A stretch of 35,206 nt of DNA from DATKCA01 sp035544675 (GCA_035544675.1 DATKCA010000203.1:1-35206); one strand, 5' to 3'; counted from the stretch's first letter, positions 8,450 to 19,046 are shown. The notes: generated from the letters alone by a model not told the origin. Numbers and translations: made by a program.

Positions 8450-8748
8450 TCCCGACCAGCTGGTTCCTCATCCTCAGCGCCATCCTGTTCGCCATCGGCG
8501 TCTGCGGCGTGCTGACCCGCAGGAACGGCATCACCATCTTCATGTCCATCGAGCTGATGGTGAACGCGGTGAACCTCACGTTCATCGCCTACGCCCGGCA
8601 GCTCGACGACCTGCACGGCGTCATTTTCGTCTTTTTCATCATGGCCATCGCCGCCGCGGAAGCCGCGGTGGGGCTGGCCATTTTCATCTCCCTGTTTCAT
8701 CACCGGGACACCATTGATGTGGATGAAGCCAATTTGATGCACTGGTGA
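8446..8748 (+). CDS. nuoK: NADH-quinone oxidoreductase subunit K
   Basis: This 100-residue, three-helix antiporter-related membrane subunit carries conserved glutamates in FMSIELMVNAVNLTFIAYAR (residues ~31-50) and in AIAAAEAAVGLAIFISLF. Its length is exactly that of the family. It overlaps nuoJ by 4 bp (ATGA). It is followed by a repeat hairpin and a small non-nuo gene before nuoL. Confidence 0.97.
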   Translation: MIPTSWFLILSAILFAIGVCGVLTRRNGITIFMSIELMVNAVNLTFIAYARQLDDLHGVIFVFFIMAIAAAEAAVGLAIFISLFHHRDTIDVDEANLMHW

Positions 8749-8750
8749 CT

Positions 8751-8829
8751 GGCTCTGGGCTCTGGGCTCTGGGCTCTTGGGAAAGGCGCTTCGATCCTCC
8801 CAAGAGCCAAGAGCCAATAGCCAAGAGCC
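8751..8829. repeat. Heptamer repeat hairpin, GAGCCCA/GGCTCTG family (C), copy 1
   Basis: Units GGCTCTG (three times) and GGCTCTT lead to a loop, followed by opposed CAAGAGC-type units. The perfect inner stem is GGCTCTTGGGA (8772-8782) with TCCCAAGAGCC (8798-8808). The loop contains TTCGATCC (8790-8797), which also occurs in the loop of copy 2 at 30055-30123. It lies just after the nuoK stop. Confidence 0.85.
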
Positions 8830-8883
8830 GCCGTAAGCGGCACGGTCGTCGCATTTTGAAGCTCGGCAGAATGGAGCGACAAA

Positions 8884-9294
8884 ATGGACAAAACCGAAAA
8901 GCTCATTGACTGGGAAGAGAACGAGCGGACGGATCACAACCGCAACGGAATCGACGACTCGATCGAGCCGCCGAACGTGGACATCAAGGCGGGCTCAGCA
9001 AAACTGGCCCACCGGCTGTTGAACGATCCGAACGCCGACCCGACGATCACCGGTGGTGATCTCGACACAAACTGGGACAACGCCCAGTTCAGCGGCGACG
9101 AGTCGGCGGTCAGCAGCTCGCCGGGTCCCGATTCGAACGTAGTGGATGAGATTGGCAGTGCGATGGGGATCAGCTACTCGGAGGACGAGGAGCTGAAGCT
9201 CGGAGAGAAGGAGCGGAGCCGTGACAAGCACCGCTGGGAGCTCGATCCGGCCTCATCGGATGATTGGCAGGACCGCAACCGCGGACAGAAGTAA
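8884..9294 (+). CDS. Small acidic protein, DUF6335-like
   Basis: This 136-residue, very hydrophilic and acidic protein has no signal peptide or membrane segment. The middle and C-terminal parts (ITGGDLDTNWDNAQFSGDE, PDSNVVDEIGSAMGISY, KHRWELDPASSDDW) resemble, from memory, DUF6335, a family known mostly from cyanobacteria. No function is established for it. A Shine-Dalgarno-like GGAG lies seven bases before the ATG, one of the few clear ones here. It sits between nuoK and nuoL on the same strand, so it is probably co-transcribed with complex I. Whether it is a subunit, an assembly factor or a passenger is unknown. Confidence 0.75.
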   Translation: MDKTEKLIDWEENERTDHNRNGIDDSIEPPNVDIKAGSAKLAHRLLNDPNADPTITGGDLDTNWDNAQFSGDESAVSSSPGPDSNVVDEIGSAMGISYSEDEELKLGEKERSRDKHRWELDPASSDDWQDRNRGQK

Positions 9295-9313
9295 ACGGCA
9301 TGCGCGACCACTT

Positions 9314-9347
9314 CTCGCGTCTGCCGGACAACACGGTTAGACGCGAG
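9314..9347 (+). promoter_or_regulatory. Stem-loop in the nuoL leader
   Basis: CTCGCGTCT (9314-9322) and AGACGCGAG (9339-9347) form a perfect 9-bp stem with a 16-base loop, 45 bp before the nuoL ATG. GAGGAG follows directly. It has no T-tract. It may modulate translation or processing between the small acidic gene and nuoL; that is inference. Confidence 0.45.
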
Positions 9348-9356
9348 GAGAACAAC

Positions 9357-9413
9357 GTGCCGGCCGCCACAGGCGCCCGGCACCGGGTCGTATGCGCAAT
9401 GCACTCTGGCTGA
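9357..9413 (+). other. Possible 18-codon upstream ORF overlapping the nuoL start
   Basis: A GTG at 9357 follows a good GAGGAG (spacing about seven bases) and reads 18 codons to a TGA at 9411-9413, running across the nuoL ATG (9392) in another frame. NuoL has no ribosome-binding site of its own, so translational coupling through this short frame is possible. The codons show no recognisable protein. Confidence 0.25.
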
Positions 9414-11320
9414 TCCCCCTGACGCCATTCGCCGGCTTCCTGGTCAACGGCCTGTTCGGGGCCCGGGCCGGAAAGAACTTCGTCACCGCCGTCGCGCTTC
9501 TCGGCTCGCTCGGAGCGGCCCTGCTCGGCACGGCCGCCGTCATCGACTACAACGCCCACTACCACCACGGCGAGCGCCACCTCGACATCGTCTACAACTG
9601 GTTCAGCTCCGGCAATATCTCCGCCGACATCGCCTTCCAGCTCGATCCGCTTTCCATCGTCATGCTGATGGTCGTGACGTGGGTGGGCTTCCTCATCCAC
9701 GTCTACTCGGTCGGCTACATGGGGCACGAGGAAGGCTACTGGCGCTACTTCGCGTACCTCAACCTCTTTCTCTCCATGATGCTGATCCTGATCCTGGGAA
9801 GCAGCTACGTCTTGATGTTCGTCGGCTGGGAAGGGGTCGGACTCTGCTCCTACCTGCTGATCGGCTTCTACTACGACAAGGGGTACGCGGCGGCGGCGGG
9901 CAAGAAGGCGTTCGTCGTGAACCGCATCGGCGACTTCGGCTTCCTCGTGGCCATGTTCATGATGATCGCGTACCTGGGCAGCGTCGACTTCGCGCGCGTC
10001 TCCCAGGTCGCGGCAGCGGGCGGGGTCGATTCGACCATCCTCACCATCATCTGCCTGCTCCTGTTCCTGGGGGCCTGCGGCAAGTCGGCGCAGATTCCGC
10101 TGCACGTGTGGCTGCCGGACGCGATGGCCGGACCGACTCCGGTGTCCGCCCTCATCCACGCCGCCACGATGGTCACCGCGGGCGTCTACATGGTGGCCCG
10201 CTCGAACGTCCTGTACCGTCTCGCGCCGGACGCGATGATGGTCGTGGCCATCGTGGGCGGACTGACAGCCCTCTTCGCGGCGACGATCGGCATCCGCCAG
10301 TTCGACATCAAGAAGGTCCTGGCCTACTCCACGGTCTCGCAGCTCGGATTCATGATGATGGCCGTCGGCGTCGGCGCGTACGTGGCGGCGATCTTCCACC
10401 TCGTCACGCACGCGTTTTTCAAGGCCTGCCTCTTCCTCGGCTCCGGCTCTGTGATTCACGCCATGAGCGGCGAGCAGGACATCCGCAAAATGGGAGGCCT
10501 CAAGGAGAAGATCCCGCAGACGTGGCGGACGTTCCAGCTGGCCACCTACGCGATCGCCGGCCTGCCGTTCGCCGCCGGCTTCTTCTCCAAGGACGAGATT
10601 CTCGCCGCGGCGTGGTCGACCCCGTACTTCCCCGGCGTCGGAAAGCTGGTCTGGGTCCTGGGAACGCTGGCGGCGTTCTGCACGGCGTTCTACATGTACC
10701 GGATGTACTACATGACGTTCTACGGGACGTTCCGTGGGACGCATGAGCAGGAGCATCATGTGCACGAGTCGCCGTCGTGGATGACCGTGCCGCTGTGGAT
10801 CCTGGCGGGGTTGTCCATCCTGGGCGGGCTGCTCAACGTGCCGGTGGCCTATCACCTGCCGGGAGCGATGGCGCTGCACCACTGGCTGCACCCGATCATC
10901 CCCGACATGGCCGGCGCGCCGGGATCGTGGGAGATCGCGCACGCCACCGAGTTCGCCATCGCCGGCCTGTCGGTGCTGATCGCGCTGGGCGGCTGGGCGC
11001 TGGCGCGGGCCAAATACAAGGATCGGGCGCTGGCCGCCGATGAAGCCTTCGAGCAGCGCAGCCCCGCTCTGGCCCGCACCATCGAGAACAAGTACTTCGT
11101 CGACGAGATCTACGCGGCCACGATCGTGCGCCCGCTGGAGGTCACATCCCGGTTCCTCTGGAAAGTCGTCGACGCCATCATCGACGGCACGGCCGCGATG
11201 CTCGGCTTCGTAGTGCGCGGGTTCGGCGACCTCCTCCGCTTCTTCCAGACCGGCAACGTCCGGAACTACGCGCTGATGTTCTTCCTCGGCGTCGTCATCT
11301 TCATCGTGGTGGTGAGCTGA
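9392..11320 (+). CDS. nuoL: NADH-quinone oxidoreductase subunit L
   Basis: This 642-residue antiporter-like proton-pumping subunit sits at the distal membrane arm. Conserved segments include FQLDPLSIVMLMVVTWVGFLIHVYSVGYM (residues ~79-107), FVGWEGVGLCSYLLIGFYY, IPLHVWLPDAMAGPTPVSALIHAATMVTAG with the functional lysine and histidine region, and KKVLAYSTVSQLGFMMMAVG. The long C-terminal lateral helix region is present (about residues 540-642). The start is the ATG at 9392 (MRNALWLIPL). nuoM follows two bases after the stop. Confidence 0.98.
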   Translation: MRNALWLIPLTPFAGFLVNGLFGARAGKNFVTAVALLGSLGAALLGTAAVIDYNAHYHHGERHLDIVYNWFSSGNISADIAFQLDPLSIVMLMVVTWVGFLIHVYSVGYMGHEEGYWRYFAYLNLFLSMMLILILGSSYVLMFVGWEGVGLCSYLLIGFYYDKGYAAAAGKKAFVVNRIGDFGFLVAMFMMIAYLGSVDFARVSQVAAAGGVDSTILTIICLLLFLGACGKSAQIPLHVWLPDAMAGPTPVSALIHAATMVTAGVYMVARSNVLYRLAPDAMMVVAIVGGLTALFAATIGIRQFDIKKVLAYSTVSQLGFMMMAVGVGAYVAAIFHLVTHAFFKACLFLGSGSVIHAMSGEQDIRKMGGLKEKIPQTWRTFQLATYAIAGLPFAAGFFSKDEILAAAWSTPYFPGVGKLVWVLGTLAAFCTAFYMYRMYYMTFYGTFRGTHEQEHHVHESPSWMTVPLWILAGLSILGGLLNVPVAYHLPGAMALHHWLHPIIPDMAGAPGSWEIAHATEFAIAGLSVLIALGGWALARAKYKDRALAADEAFEQRSPALARTIENKYFVDEIYAATIVRPLEVTSRFLWKVVDAIIDGTAAMLGFVVRGFGDLLRFFQTGNVRNYALMFFLGVVIFIVVVS

Positions 11321-11322
11321 CC

Positions 11323-12908
<1,586 letters not shown>

Positions 12909-12912
<4 letters not shown>

Positions 12913-14360
12913 TCCAGCCTCTGCTCGAACCGGGCTGGATGAACGCGATCCTGCCGGAGCTGATCCTCTGCGCCGGAGGGATGCTGCTGATCCTGCTGCA
13001 GGCGTTCGCGCCGCGCTCGCGCGGAGTGTCCGCCTCGATCGCCCTGATCCTCCTCATCGTCACCACGTTCTCTGAGAACCTGACGCGCGCCGGAACGTTC
13101 TTCGGCGGCACCTACGAGATCAGCGAGATTACCCGGGTCTTCGACCTCACGTTCCTGCTGGCGGCGATGCTCGTGACGCTCTTCGCCCGCGAGTACCTGG
13201 AGCGCGAGAACATCGAGGGCGGCGAGTTCTTCGCCCTTCTCCTGTGGGGCACGGTGGGCATGATGATGATGGCCAAGGGCCTCGACCTGCTCATCGTCGT
13301 CCTCGGCCTGGAGATCCTGTCGATCTGCATCTTCGCGCTTCTGGGCTATCACCGCCGGCTCCCGGTATCGAACGAGGCCAGCCTCAAGTACTTCCTCATG
13401 GGCGCGTTCGCCACGGGATTCATTCTCTACGGCGCGGCGCTGATGTATGGCATCACCGGGTCGACCTCGCTCGTGAAGATGACCGAGTTCTTCCGCACCT
13501 ACGATGGAGGCAATCCCCTTCTCAGCATCGCGTTCGTGCTGCTGATGTCCGGATTCGGGTTCAAGCTCGCGCTGGCGCCGTTCCATCCATGGGCGCCTGA
13601 CGTCTACCAGGGCGCCCCCACGCCGGTCGCGGCCTGGCTGTCGGTCGCGCCGAAGGCGGCCACGCTCATCGCCCTGGCCCGTATTTTCCTGGCCATGCAG
13701 CCGACGCTGCTGCAGACCCGGTGGATGACCATGGTGGCCGTGCTGGCGGTGCTGTCGATGATCGTCGGCAACCTCGTGGCCATCGTGCAGCGCGACCTCA
13801 AACGCATGCTCGCCTATTCGGGCATCGCTCACGTCGGCTACATGATGATCGCCCTCCTCACCGTGCGCGAGGACTCCGTCGCCGCCGTCGCGGTCTACAC
13901 GATCGTCTACGCCCTGATGAACATCGGAGCCTTCGGCGTGATCTCCATGCTGGCCAAGAACCAGAACGACCCGCAGACCCTCGACGACATCGCCGGCCTG
14001 GGCTTCCGCCGTCCCTTTTACGGCCTGGCGCTGGCGGTGTGCATGTTCTCGCTCTCCGGGCTTCCGCCCACCGGCGGCTTCATCTCCAAGTTCTACGTCT
14101 TCAAGAGCGCCATCGAGGCCGGGCACCTCGGCGTCGCCCTTGTGGGCATCATCACCAGCATTTTCTCCGTCTACTACTACCTTCGTGTCGTGTACTACCT
14201 CTACATGAAGGAAGCGGCCGAGGGTTACGAGGTTCCCGTCAGTGGCGTCTTCGCCACGGGCGGGCTGGCCATCTCGATGATCGGTATTTTCATGATCGGG
14301 ATCTATCCCACCCCCCTCTTCAGGATGGCCAGCGTGGCCGCGAGAGAGTTTCTGCGATAG
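12909..14360 (+). CDS. nuoN: NADH-quinone oxidoreductase subunit N
   Basis: This 483-residue antiporter-like membrane subunit carries FFALLLWGTVGMMMMAKG, LEILSICIFALLGYHR (conserved glutamate), FKLALAPFHPWAPDVYQGAP and KRMLAYSGIAHVGYMMIAL. The start is the ATG at 12909, overlapping the nuoM stop. An open frame extends further upstream but only through the nuoM tail and repeat. rex begins ten bases after the stop. Confidence 0.97.
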
Positions 14361-14370
14361 ACCGGCTCCC

Positions 14371-15048
14371 ATGTCTGAGCGCCCCCCAACCGCGGACCGC
14401 GAACCCATCTCGGAACTGACGACAGGCCGGCTCTCGGTCTATCTGCGCTGCCTGACCTACCTTCAGTCGATCAGCCAGAAGACGGTCTCGTCGCACGAGC
14501 TGGCGGAGCGCTTTCACCTCAACTCCGCGCAGATCCGCAAGGACCTGGCGTGTTTCGGCGAGTTCGGCACGCGCGGCGTGGGATATGACGTGGCGCGTCT
14601 CAAGGACAACATCGTCCGCACACTCGGGATCGACCGCAGCCGCAACGTCGTCATCGTCGGCGCCGGGAACCTCGGCATGGCCCTGGCGGACTACGGCGGC
14701 TTCAACAGCAACGGATTCCACATCGTGGCTCTGGTGGACACCGACCAGGAGAGGATCGGGCGGACCTCGCGCAGCGGGATCGTCGTGCTTCCCGCCTCTC
14801 AGCTCCAGGCCATCATCGCGGACAACAAGGTGGAGATCGGGATCGTGGCGGTGAACGCGGAGAACGCCCAGGCCGTGCACGATTCGCTGATCGAGACCGG
14901 CGTCTGCGCGATCCTGAATTTCGCGCCCGTGCAGCTCCGGCTGCACAGCCGGGTGAAGGTGAGGTCGGTCGACCTGCGCATCAACCTCGAGTCGCTGTCG
15001 TATTACCTGAAGAACCAGGAGGACGGGACAGGCGGGGACGACGAGTAG
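14371..15048 (+). CDS. rex: Redox-sensing transcriptional repressor Rex
   Basis: This 225-residue protein has an N-terminal winged-helix domain (residues ~18-80; SSHELAERFHLNSAQIRKDLACFGEFGTRGVGY split over 40-72) and a Rossmann NAD(H)-binding domain starting at VVIVGAGNLGMALADYGGF (93-111). Rex homodimers bind operators of the form TTGTGAA-N4-TTCACAA when NADH/NAD+ is low and leave DNA when NADH rises. It is the last gene of the nuoG block and lies ten bases after nuoN, so it is likely co-transcribed with complex I. The matching operators at 5043-5060 and 29391-29408 suggest autoregulation and control of a second nuo block. Confidence 0.96.
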   Translation: MSERPPTADREPISELTTGRLSVYLRCLTYLQSISQKTVSSHELAERFHLNSAQIRKDLACFGEFGTRGVGYDVARLKDNIVRTLGIDRSRNVVIVGAGNLGMALADYGGFNSNGFHIVALVDTDQERIGRTSRSGIVVLPASQLQAIIADNKVEIGIVAVNAENAQAVHDSLIETGVCAILNFAPVQLRLHSRVKVRSVDLRINLESLSYYLKNQEDGTGGDDE

Positions 15049-15122
15049 TGGAGCGCCGCCGACCCGGCGGCGAGCGGCGCGATAGCGCCGCTGAAGGCGC
15101 CGCGGAGTCCGCGGCGCTCCAC
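15048..15122. repeat. Multi-stem hairpin element (family H) between convergent rex and kinase genes
   Basis: The outer arms GTGGAGCGCCGC (15048-15059) and GCGGCGCTCCAC (15111-15122) pair perfectly over 12 bp. Inside are further perfect stems, including AGCGGCGC-GATA-GCGCCGCT and GCGCCGCGG-AGT-CCGCGGCGC, so a branched cruciform is possible. It spans the whole gap between the rex stop and the kinase stop. It could act as a bidirectional transcription barrier, although it lacks a T-tract. Confidence 0.8.
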
Positions 15123-17531
15123 CTATTCGGTCATGGCCGCGGTGATTCTCCGCTCCAGGGCGATGACCGCGGCCTCCAGCCTTCCCACCAGGGCGGCGGC
15201 GCGGGCGAAGTCCTTCTCCATCGCGGCGGTCTCGATCATCAGGGAGAGGTCGACGGAGGGATCTGCGCCGAAGTTGCTCACGGCGCCCTTCATCGTGTGC
15301 GCTTCCTTGAAGAGCGACGGCCCGTCCTTCCTCTCGATCGACAACCTCATGGCCTTGAGGATCTCCGGGGTCTGCTTGGCGAATGCGTCGCCGACCCGCG
15401 CCAGCAGTTTGCGGTTCCCGCCAACCGCGTCGATGATCGGATCCGAGCCCGTGACGGAGCGGACGACCTGCTCGAGCTGTTTGAGGTCGATGGGCTTGGT
15501 CAGCACCGCATCCATTCCCGCCTCGAGGCAGCGCTGGCGGTCTTCGCGGCTGGTGTGCGCGGTCAGGGCGATGATCGGCGTGTGGATGCTGGACGGCTCG
15601 GTCTCGCGATAGAGCTGCGTGGCATGGAGCCCGTCGAGCTTCGGCATCTGCACGTCCATCAGCACGAGGTCGAAGATCTCGCGGCGCATCATGGCCAGGG
15701 CCGTCTCCCCATCCTGGGCGAGCTTGACGTCGTGCCCGAGCCGGCGCACGGCCTCGGCCGCGAACTCCTGGTTGATCAGGTTGTCCTCGGCCACCAGAAC
15801 ACGCATGGCATCGGGACGACGGAACCCGCCCCCGGAGGCCCTCACCACCGGCGAGCGCACCAGGCCCAGGGCCGCACCGACGGCGTCGATCAGCTCGCGC
15901 TCGGTCACCGGCCGCGTGACGCGCAGGCGATCGTCGCTGATGTGCTCCAGCGGCGAGGTGATCACGATGGCCGGAGCCACCTCCGTGTACTCGTCCGCGG
16001 TGACGGCGCAGGCGTACTGCTTGCGGGGCATCTCCGACGGCGTGGCGAAGGCGCTGACGATCATGTCGCGCGTGCTCAGCATCTCCACGATGAACGTCCG
16101 CGACGTGGCGTTCGGGTCGATCACGGCGACGTTCTTCCCCGCCAGCGCGGTCTCCCAGGCGGCGTGCCGCGGCGCGGAGCCGATCGCGTCGGACTGCAAA
16201 CCGAGAACGAAGGAGAACGTGCTCCCGCGGCCCGGCTCACTGCGGACGTCGATCGAGCCGCCCATGGCCTCCACGAGCCGCGACACGATGGAAAGCCCCA
16301 GGCCCGTTCCGCCGGCCCGGCGCGTGGAGGAGGTATCGCCCTGCTCGAAGGGCTCGAAGATCGCCTGCCGCTTGTCTTCCGGAATGCCCATTCCCGTGTC
16401 GCGCACTTCGAAGCGGATGGCGTCCTCCGCCGCGGCCACGCGAACGGCAATCTCGCCGCTGTCGGTGAACTTGATCGCGTTGCCCACCAGGTTCACCAGG
16501 ATCTGGCGGATGCGGACGGGATCCCCCCACACGTTGTCCGGCACGTCCGGCGCCACGCCCAGCGCCAGGACGAGATCCTTCGCCGCCGCGGTCACCCCGA
16601 GGGGCTTCATCGTTTCGAACAGCAGGTTCCGCATCGAGAAGTAAACCGGCTCCAGCTCCAGCTTGCGGGCTTCGATCTTCGAGAAATCGAGGATGTCGTC
16701 GATCGTGGCCAGCAGCGACTCGGCCGAACGGCGCGCCATCTCCAGCTGCCGCATCCTTCGCGGCGACTCCTCGTCGTCGATGGCCAGCTGGAGCATTCCG
16801 ATGACGCCATGTAGCGGCGTCCGCATCTCGTGGGACATGTTCGCCAGGAACTCGCTCTTCGCGGCGCTGGCCTCCTCGGCCCGCCCCCTCGCATCGCGCA
16901 GCTCTCGCGAGTTCTCCTCGAGCTGGCGGATCGAGTCGCGGGCCATGCGGATCGCGCTCGCCGCCTGCGCACGCCGCCTCTCGGCAGTCTTCGCGCTCAG
17001 GGCGATGTAGATCCCCGCCAGTCCCACGAACAGCAGCTTCACGGCGACCACGGATACCGGAAGGGGACGGCCGTCCACGACCTGCACCCAGGCCAGCATG
17101 CCGGCGTACGACAACGTCCCGAAGAGGGCGAACGCCAGGCAGCGCCGGAAGTTGGTCTGGGTCTGGTCGGCGACCCGGATCAGCACGATGAAGAACAGCC
17201 AGCTCCTCTCGGCTCCGGACACGTAGATGACGTAGGTCCAGACCAGCACGTCGACGATGAGGAAGAAGACGGTGAGATCGCGGCCTCGCCGGTAGAAGAA
17301 CGACGTCAACAGCCAGGCCAGGGCGCCGTACACGGCCAGCACCACCGTGGTCCGCGCCCATGACTGCAGCGATGTCTCGCCCAGGAAGTAGCGGTTGTTG
17401 AGGAAGACGCCGAAGGAGAGGAAGGTGAGGCCGATGACGCGGAGCAGCGGGATCTCGCGAACGGCCAGGCGCCAGTGACTGCCGCGGCGGAGCCTCTCGA
17501 TCTCAGCGGGGTCTGTCGCGAGCCGGGACAT
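15123..17531 (-). CDS. Membrane hybrid histidine kinase with receiver and HPt domains (BarA-like architecture)
   Basis: The 802-residue sensor has about five to six membrane helices at residues 28-180, a coiled linker (185-225), then a HisKA domain with His234 in FLANMSHEMRTPLHGVIGM. The HATPase domain has N351 in VGNAIKFTD, DTGMGIPED and GGTGLGLSIV. A poorly conserved receiver-like module spans about 466-556, followed by a good receiver (577-695: AED at 581-583, D626 in LMDVQMPKLDG, K679) and an HPt domain with His745 in AHTMKGAVSNFGAD. An intramolecular His-Asp-His relay is thus possible. It lies ten bases after the BTAD-receiver gene on the same strand, a likely partner. No extracytoplasmic sensor domain is seen; the signal is probably sensed in the membrane or cytoplasm. 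Confidence 0.95.
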   Translation of the reverse strand: MSRLATDPAEIERLRRGSHWRLAVREIPLLRVIGLTFLSFGVFLNNRYFLGETSLQSWARTTVVLAVYGALAWLLTSFFYRRGRDLTVFFLIVDVLVWTYVIYVSGAERSWLFFIVLIRVADQTQTNFRRCLAFALFGTLSYAGMLAWVQVVDGRPLPVSVVAVKLLFVGLAGIYIALSAKTAERRRAQAASAIRMARDSIRQLEENSRELRDARGRAEEASAAKSEFLANMSHEMRTPLHGVIGMLQLAIDDEESPRRMRQLEMARRSAESLLATIDDILDFSKIEARKLELEPVYFSMRNLLFETMKPLGVTAAAKDLVLALGVAPDVPDNVWGDPVRIRQILVNLVGNAIKFTDSGEIAVRVAAAEDAIRFEVRDTGMGIPEDKRQAIFEPFEQGDTSSTRRAGGTGLGLSIVSRLVEAMGGSIDVRSEPGRGSTFSFVLGLQSDAIGSAPRHAAWETALAGKNVAVIDPNATSRTFIVEMLSTRDMIVSAFATPSEMPRKQYACAVTADEYTEVAPAIVITSPLEHISDDRLRVTRPVTERELIDAVGAALGLVRSPVVRASGGGFRRPDAMRVLVAEDNLINQEFAAEAVRRLGHDVKLAQDGETALAMMRREIFDLVLMDVQMPKLDGLHATQLYRETEPSSIHTPIIALTAHTSREDRQRCLEAGMDAVLTKPIDLKQLEQVVRSVTGSDPIIDAVGGNRKLLARVGDAFAKQTPEILKAMRLSIERKDGPSLFKEAHTMKGAVSNFGADPSVDLSLMIETAAMEKDFARAAALVGRLEAAVIALERRITAAMTE

Positions 17532-17541
17532 GCGATGGAGG

Positions 17542-18705
17542 CTACGGCGCCAGTCGCGATTGCTTCAATGCGGCACGGGTCTTTCGCTGCAGGATCGTGC
17601 GGATGCGCGGCAGCAGGTTCTCCTTGCGAATCGGCTTGCGCAGGAAGTCGGCCGCCCCCATCTCCAGACTCCGCGCCTCCGCCTCCGCTCCGGCCACGCC
17701 GGTGACGAAGACGGCCGGCGTCTCGATCCCCTTCTGGATCATGATCTCGAACAGGCGCAGGCCGCTGAGCGTCGGAACGTTGATGTCGAGGATCAGGAGG
17801 TCGAACTGGCGGCGCCCGATCTCCATGAGCGCATCCGCGCCGTCGGCCACGGCGATGACCTCGTAGTCGGCCTCGGTCAGGAATCCTTCGATGAGGGCCG
17901 AGGTCACAAGGTCGTCTTCGACGAGCAGAATGAGAACGGGGCGGCTGTCGGCGTTGTAGAAGACCTCGCGCGGAGCGGGAAGGCGGTCCAGTTCGGCTCT
18001 GATCTCGTCGCGCAACCGCTCGGTCTCGGCGCTGGGCTGCCGGGCGAACTCGCGCTTCAGGATGTCGGCGCATTCCTGATACCGGCGCAGCGCCGCGTCG
18101 GCGCGTCCCTGTTCCAGCTGCAGCCGCATGAGCGTCCGGTGGACTACTTCCTGCGTCGGATCGAGAGCGAGCAGGCGGCTGGCCGTTTCCACCGCGCTGT
18201 CCCACCAGAACGCCTTGATCTGAGCGTTGAGCAGGCGGCCGAAGACGCCCACTGCGCTGCGCCAGTAGTTCAGGCGGCGCTCGGCGATCCAGTCGTCGAA
18301 CTCCTCGCGGCCGCTCATGTAGCCCTCGAGCAGGTTCGCGCGATACAGCTCGGTGGCCTCGCGCGTCATGTGAATCGACGGCCGGTCGACCAGCCGGTCG
18401 AAGCGCTCGGTGTCCACCCATACCACCGACGGATTCAGACGGATGGAGTCGCCCTCGTCGATGAGGATCTCCGGCGAGATGCGCCGCAGCACGTTCCGCA
18501 GGTCGGCCACGATGTCCGCCGTGTGCCGGGTGGGGTCCTCACCGAAGAGCAGCGAGCGCAGCTCCGAGGTGTTACCGCCGTCGGCGATCCGCAGCGCCAG
18601 GTAGATGAGGGCGGCCTGCGAGCGTTTGCTCGTGATGTGCAGATCGTTGCCGTCGCCGTCGACAGCCGAGAGCTCTCCGAACAGACGTATGGTGAGAAGT
18701 TGCAT
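17542..18705 (-). CDS. BTAD/SARP-type regulator with C-terminal receiver domain
   Basis: The 387-residue protein has a winged-helix DNA-binding region at 1-105 (LTIRLFGELSA, SKRSQAALIYLAL, DLRNVLRR), a BTAD helical-repeat region at about 110-245 (FDDWIAERR, RYQECADILKREF) and a complete receiver at 256-375. The receiver carries acidic residues E263, D264 and D265, phospho-acceptor D307 in LLILDINVPTLSG, T335 and K357. The receiver sits at the C-terminus, opposite to the usual response-regulator order. The start is the ATG at 18703-18705; the longer open frame upstream is only the CCGGAAA repeat read as repeating PVSGFRF. ATTCCG-GA-CGGAAT (18704-18717) is palindromic across the start codon. 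The next gene is the hybrid kinase. Confidence 0.9.
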   Translation of the reverse strand: MQLLTIRLFGELSAVDGDGNDLHITSKRSQAALIYLALRIADGGNTSELRSLLFGEDPTRHTADIVADLRNVLRRISPEILIDEGDSIRLNPSVVWVDTERFDRLVDRPSIHMTREATELYRANLLEGYMSGREEFDDWIAERRLNYWRSAVGVFGRLLNAQIKAFWWDSAVETASRLLALDPTQEVVHRTLMRLQLEQGRADAALRRYQECADILKREFARQPSAETERLRDEIRAELDRLPAPREVFYNADSRPVLILLVEDDLVTSALIEGFLTEADYEVIAVADGADALMEIGRRQFDLLILDINVPTLSGLRLFEIMIQKGIETPAVFVTGVAGAEAEARSLEMGAADFLRKPIRKENLLPRIRTILQRKTRAALKQSRLAP

Positions 18706-18777
18706 TCCGGACGGAATAAAAGATAGCACGGCAGGCACGCCGAGCTGTAGGCAGGGATTTCTATGCCGAAAGGTGTA

Positions 18778-18796
18778 GCCCGCGCTTCGCGCGGGC
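18778..18796. repeat. Short perfect hairpin next to the CCGGAAA array
   Basis: GCCCGCGC-TTC-GCGCGGGC forms an 8-bp perfect stem with a three-base loop. It directly touches the heptamer array, as if the two elements were joined. Confidence 0.7.
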
Positions 18797-18912
<116 letters not shown>

Positions 18913-19046
18913 CGGCAATGTTAGGGGATCGTCGTTTTTGATTTTCGTTTCTTTTTTGCAAAGCCCTTCTTTGCTATCGCGGTGATCGCGGAAGACGGAT
19001 GAGGACTTTGTGCTGCCTTCCGGAGCCGAGTGCCGAGATCAACCGG

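Noticed and set aside
18955..18976. Terminator from GCAAAG/CTTTGC with a T-run
   Set aside because: The T-run precedes the stem on the plus strand and becomes an A-run on the minus strand, the wrong side for either direction.
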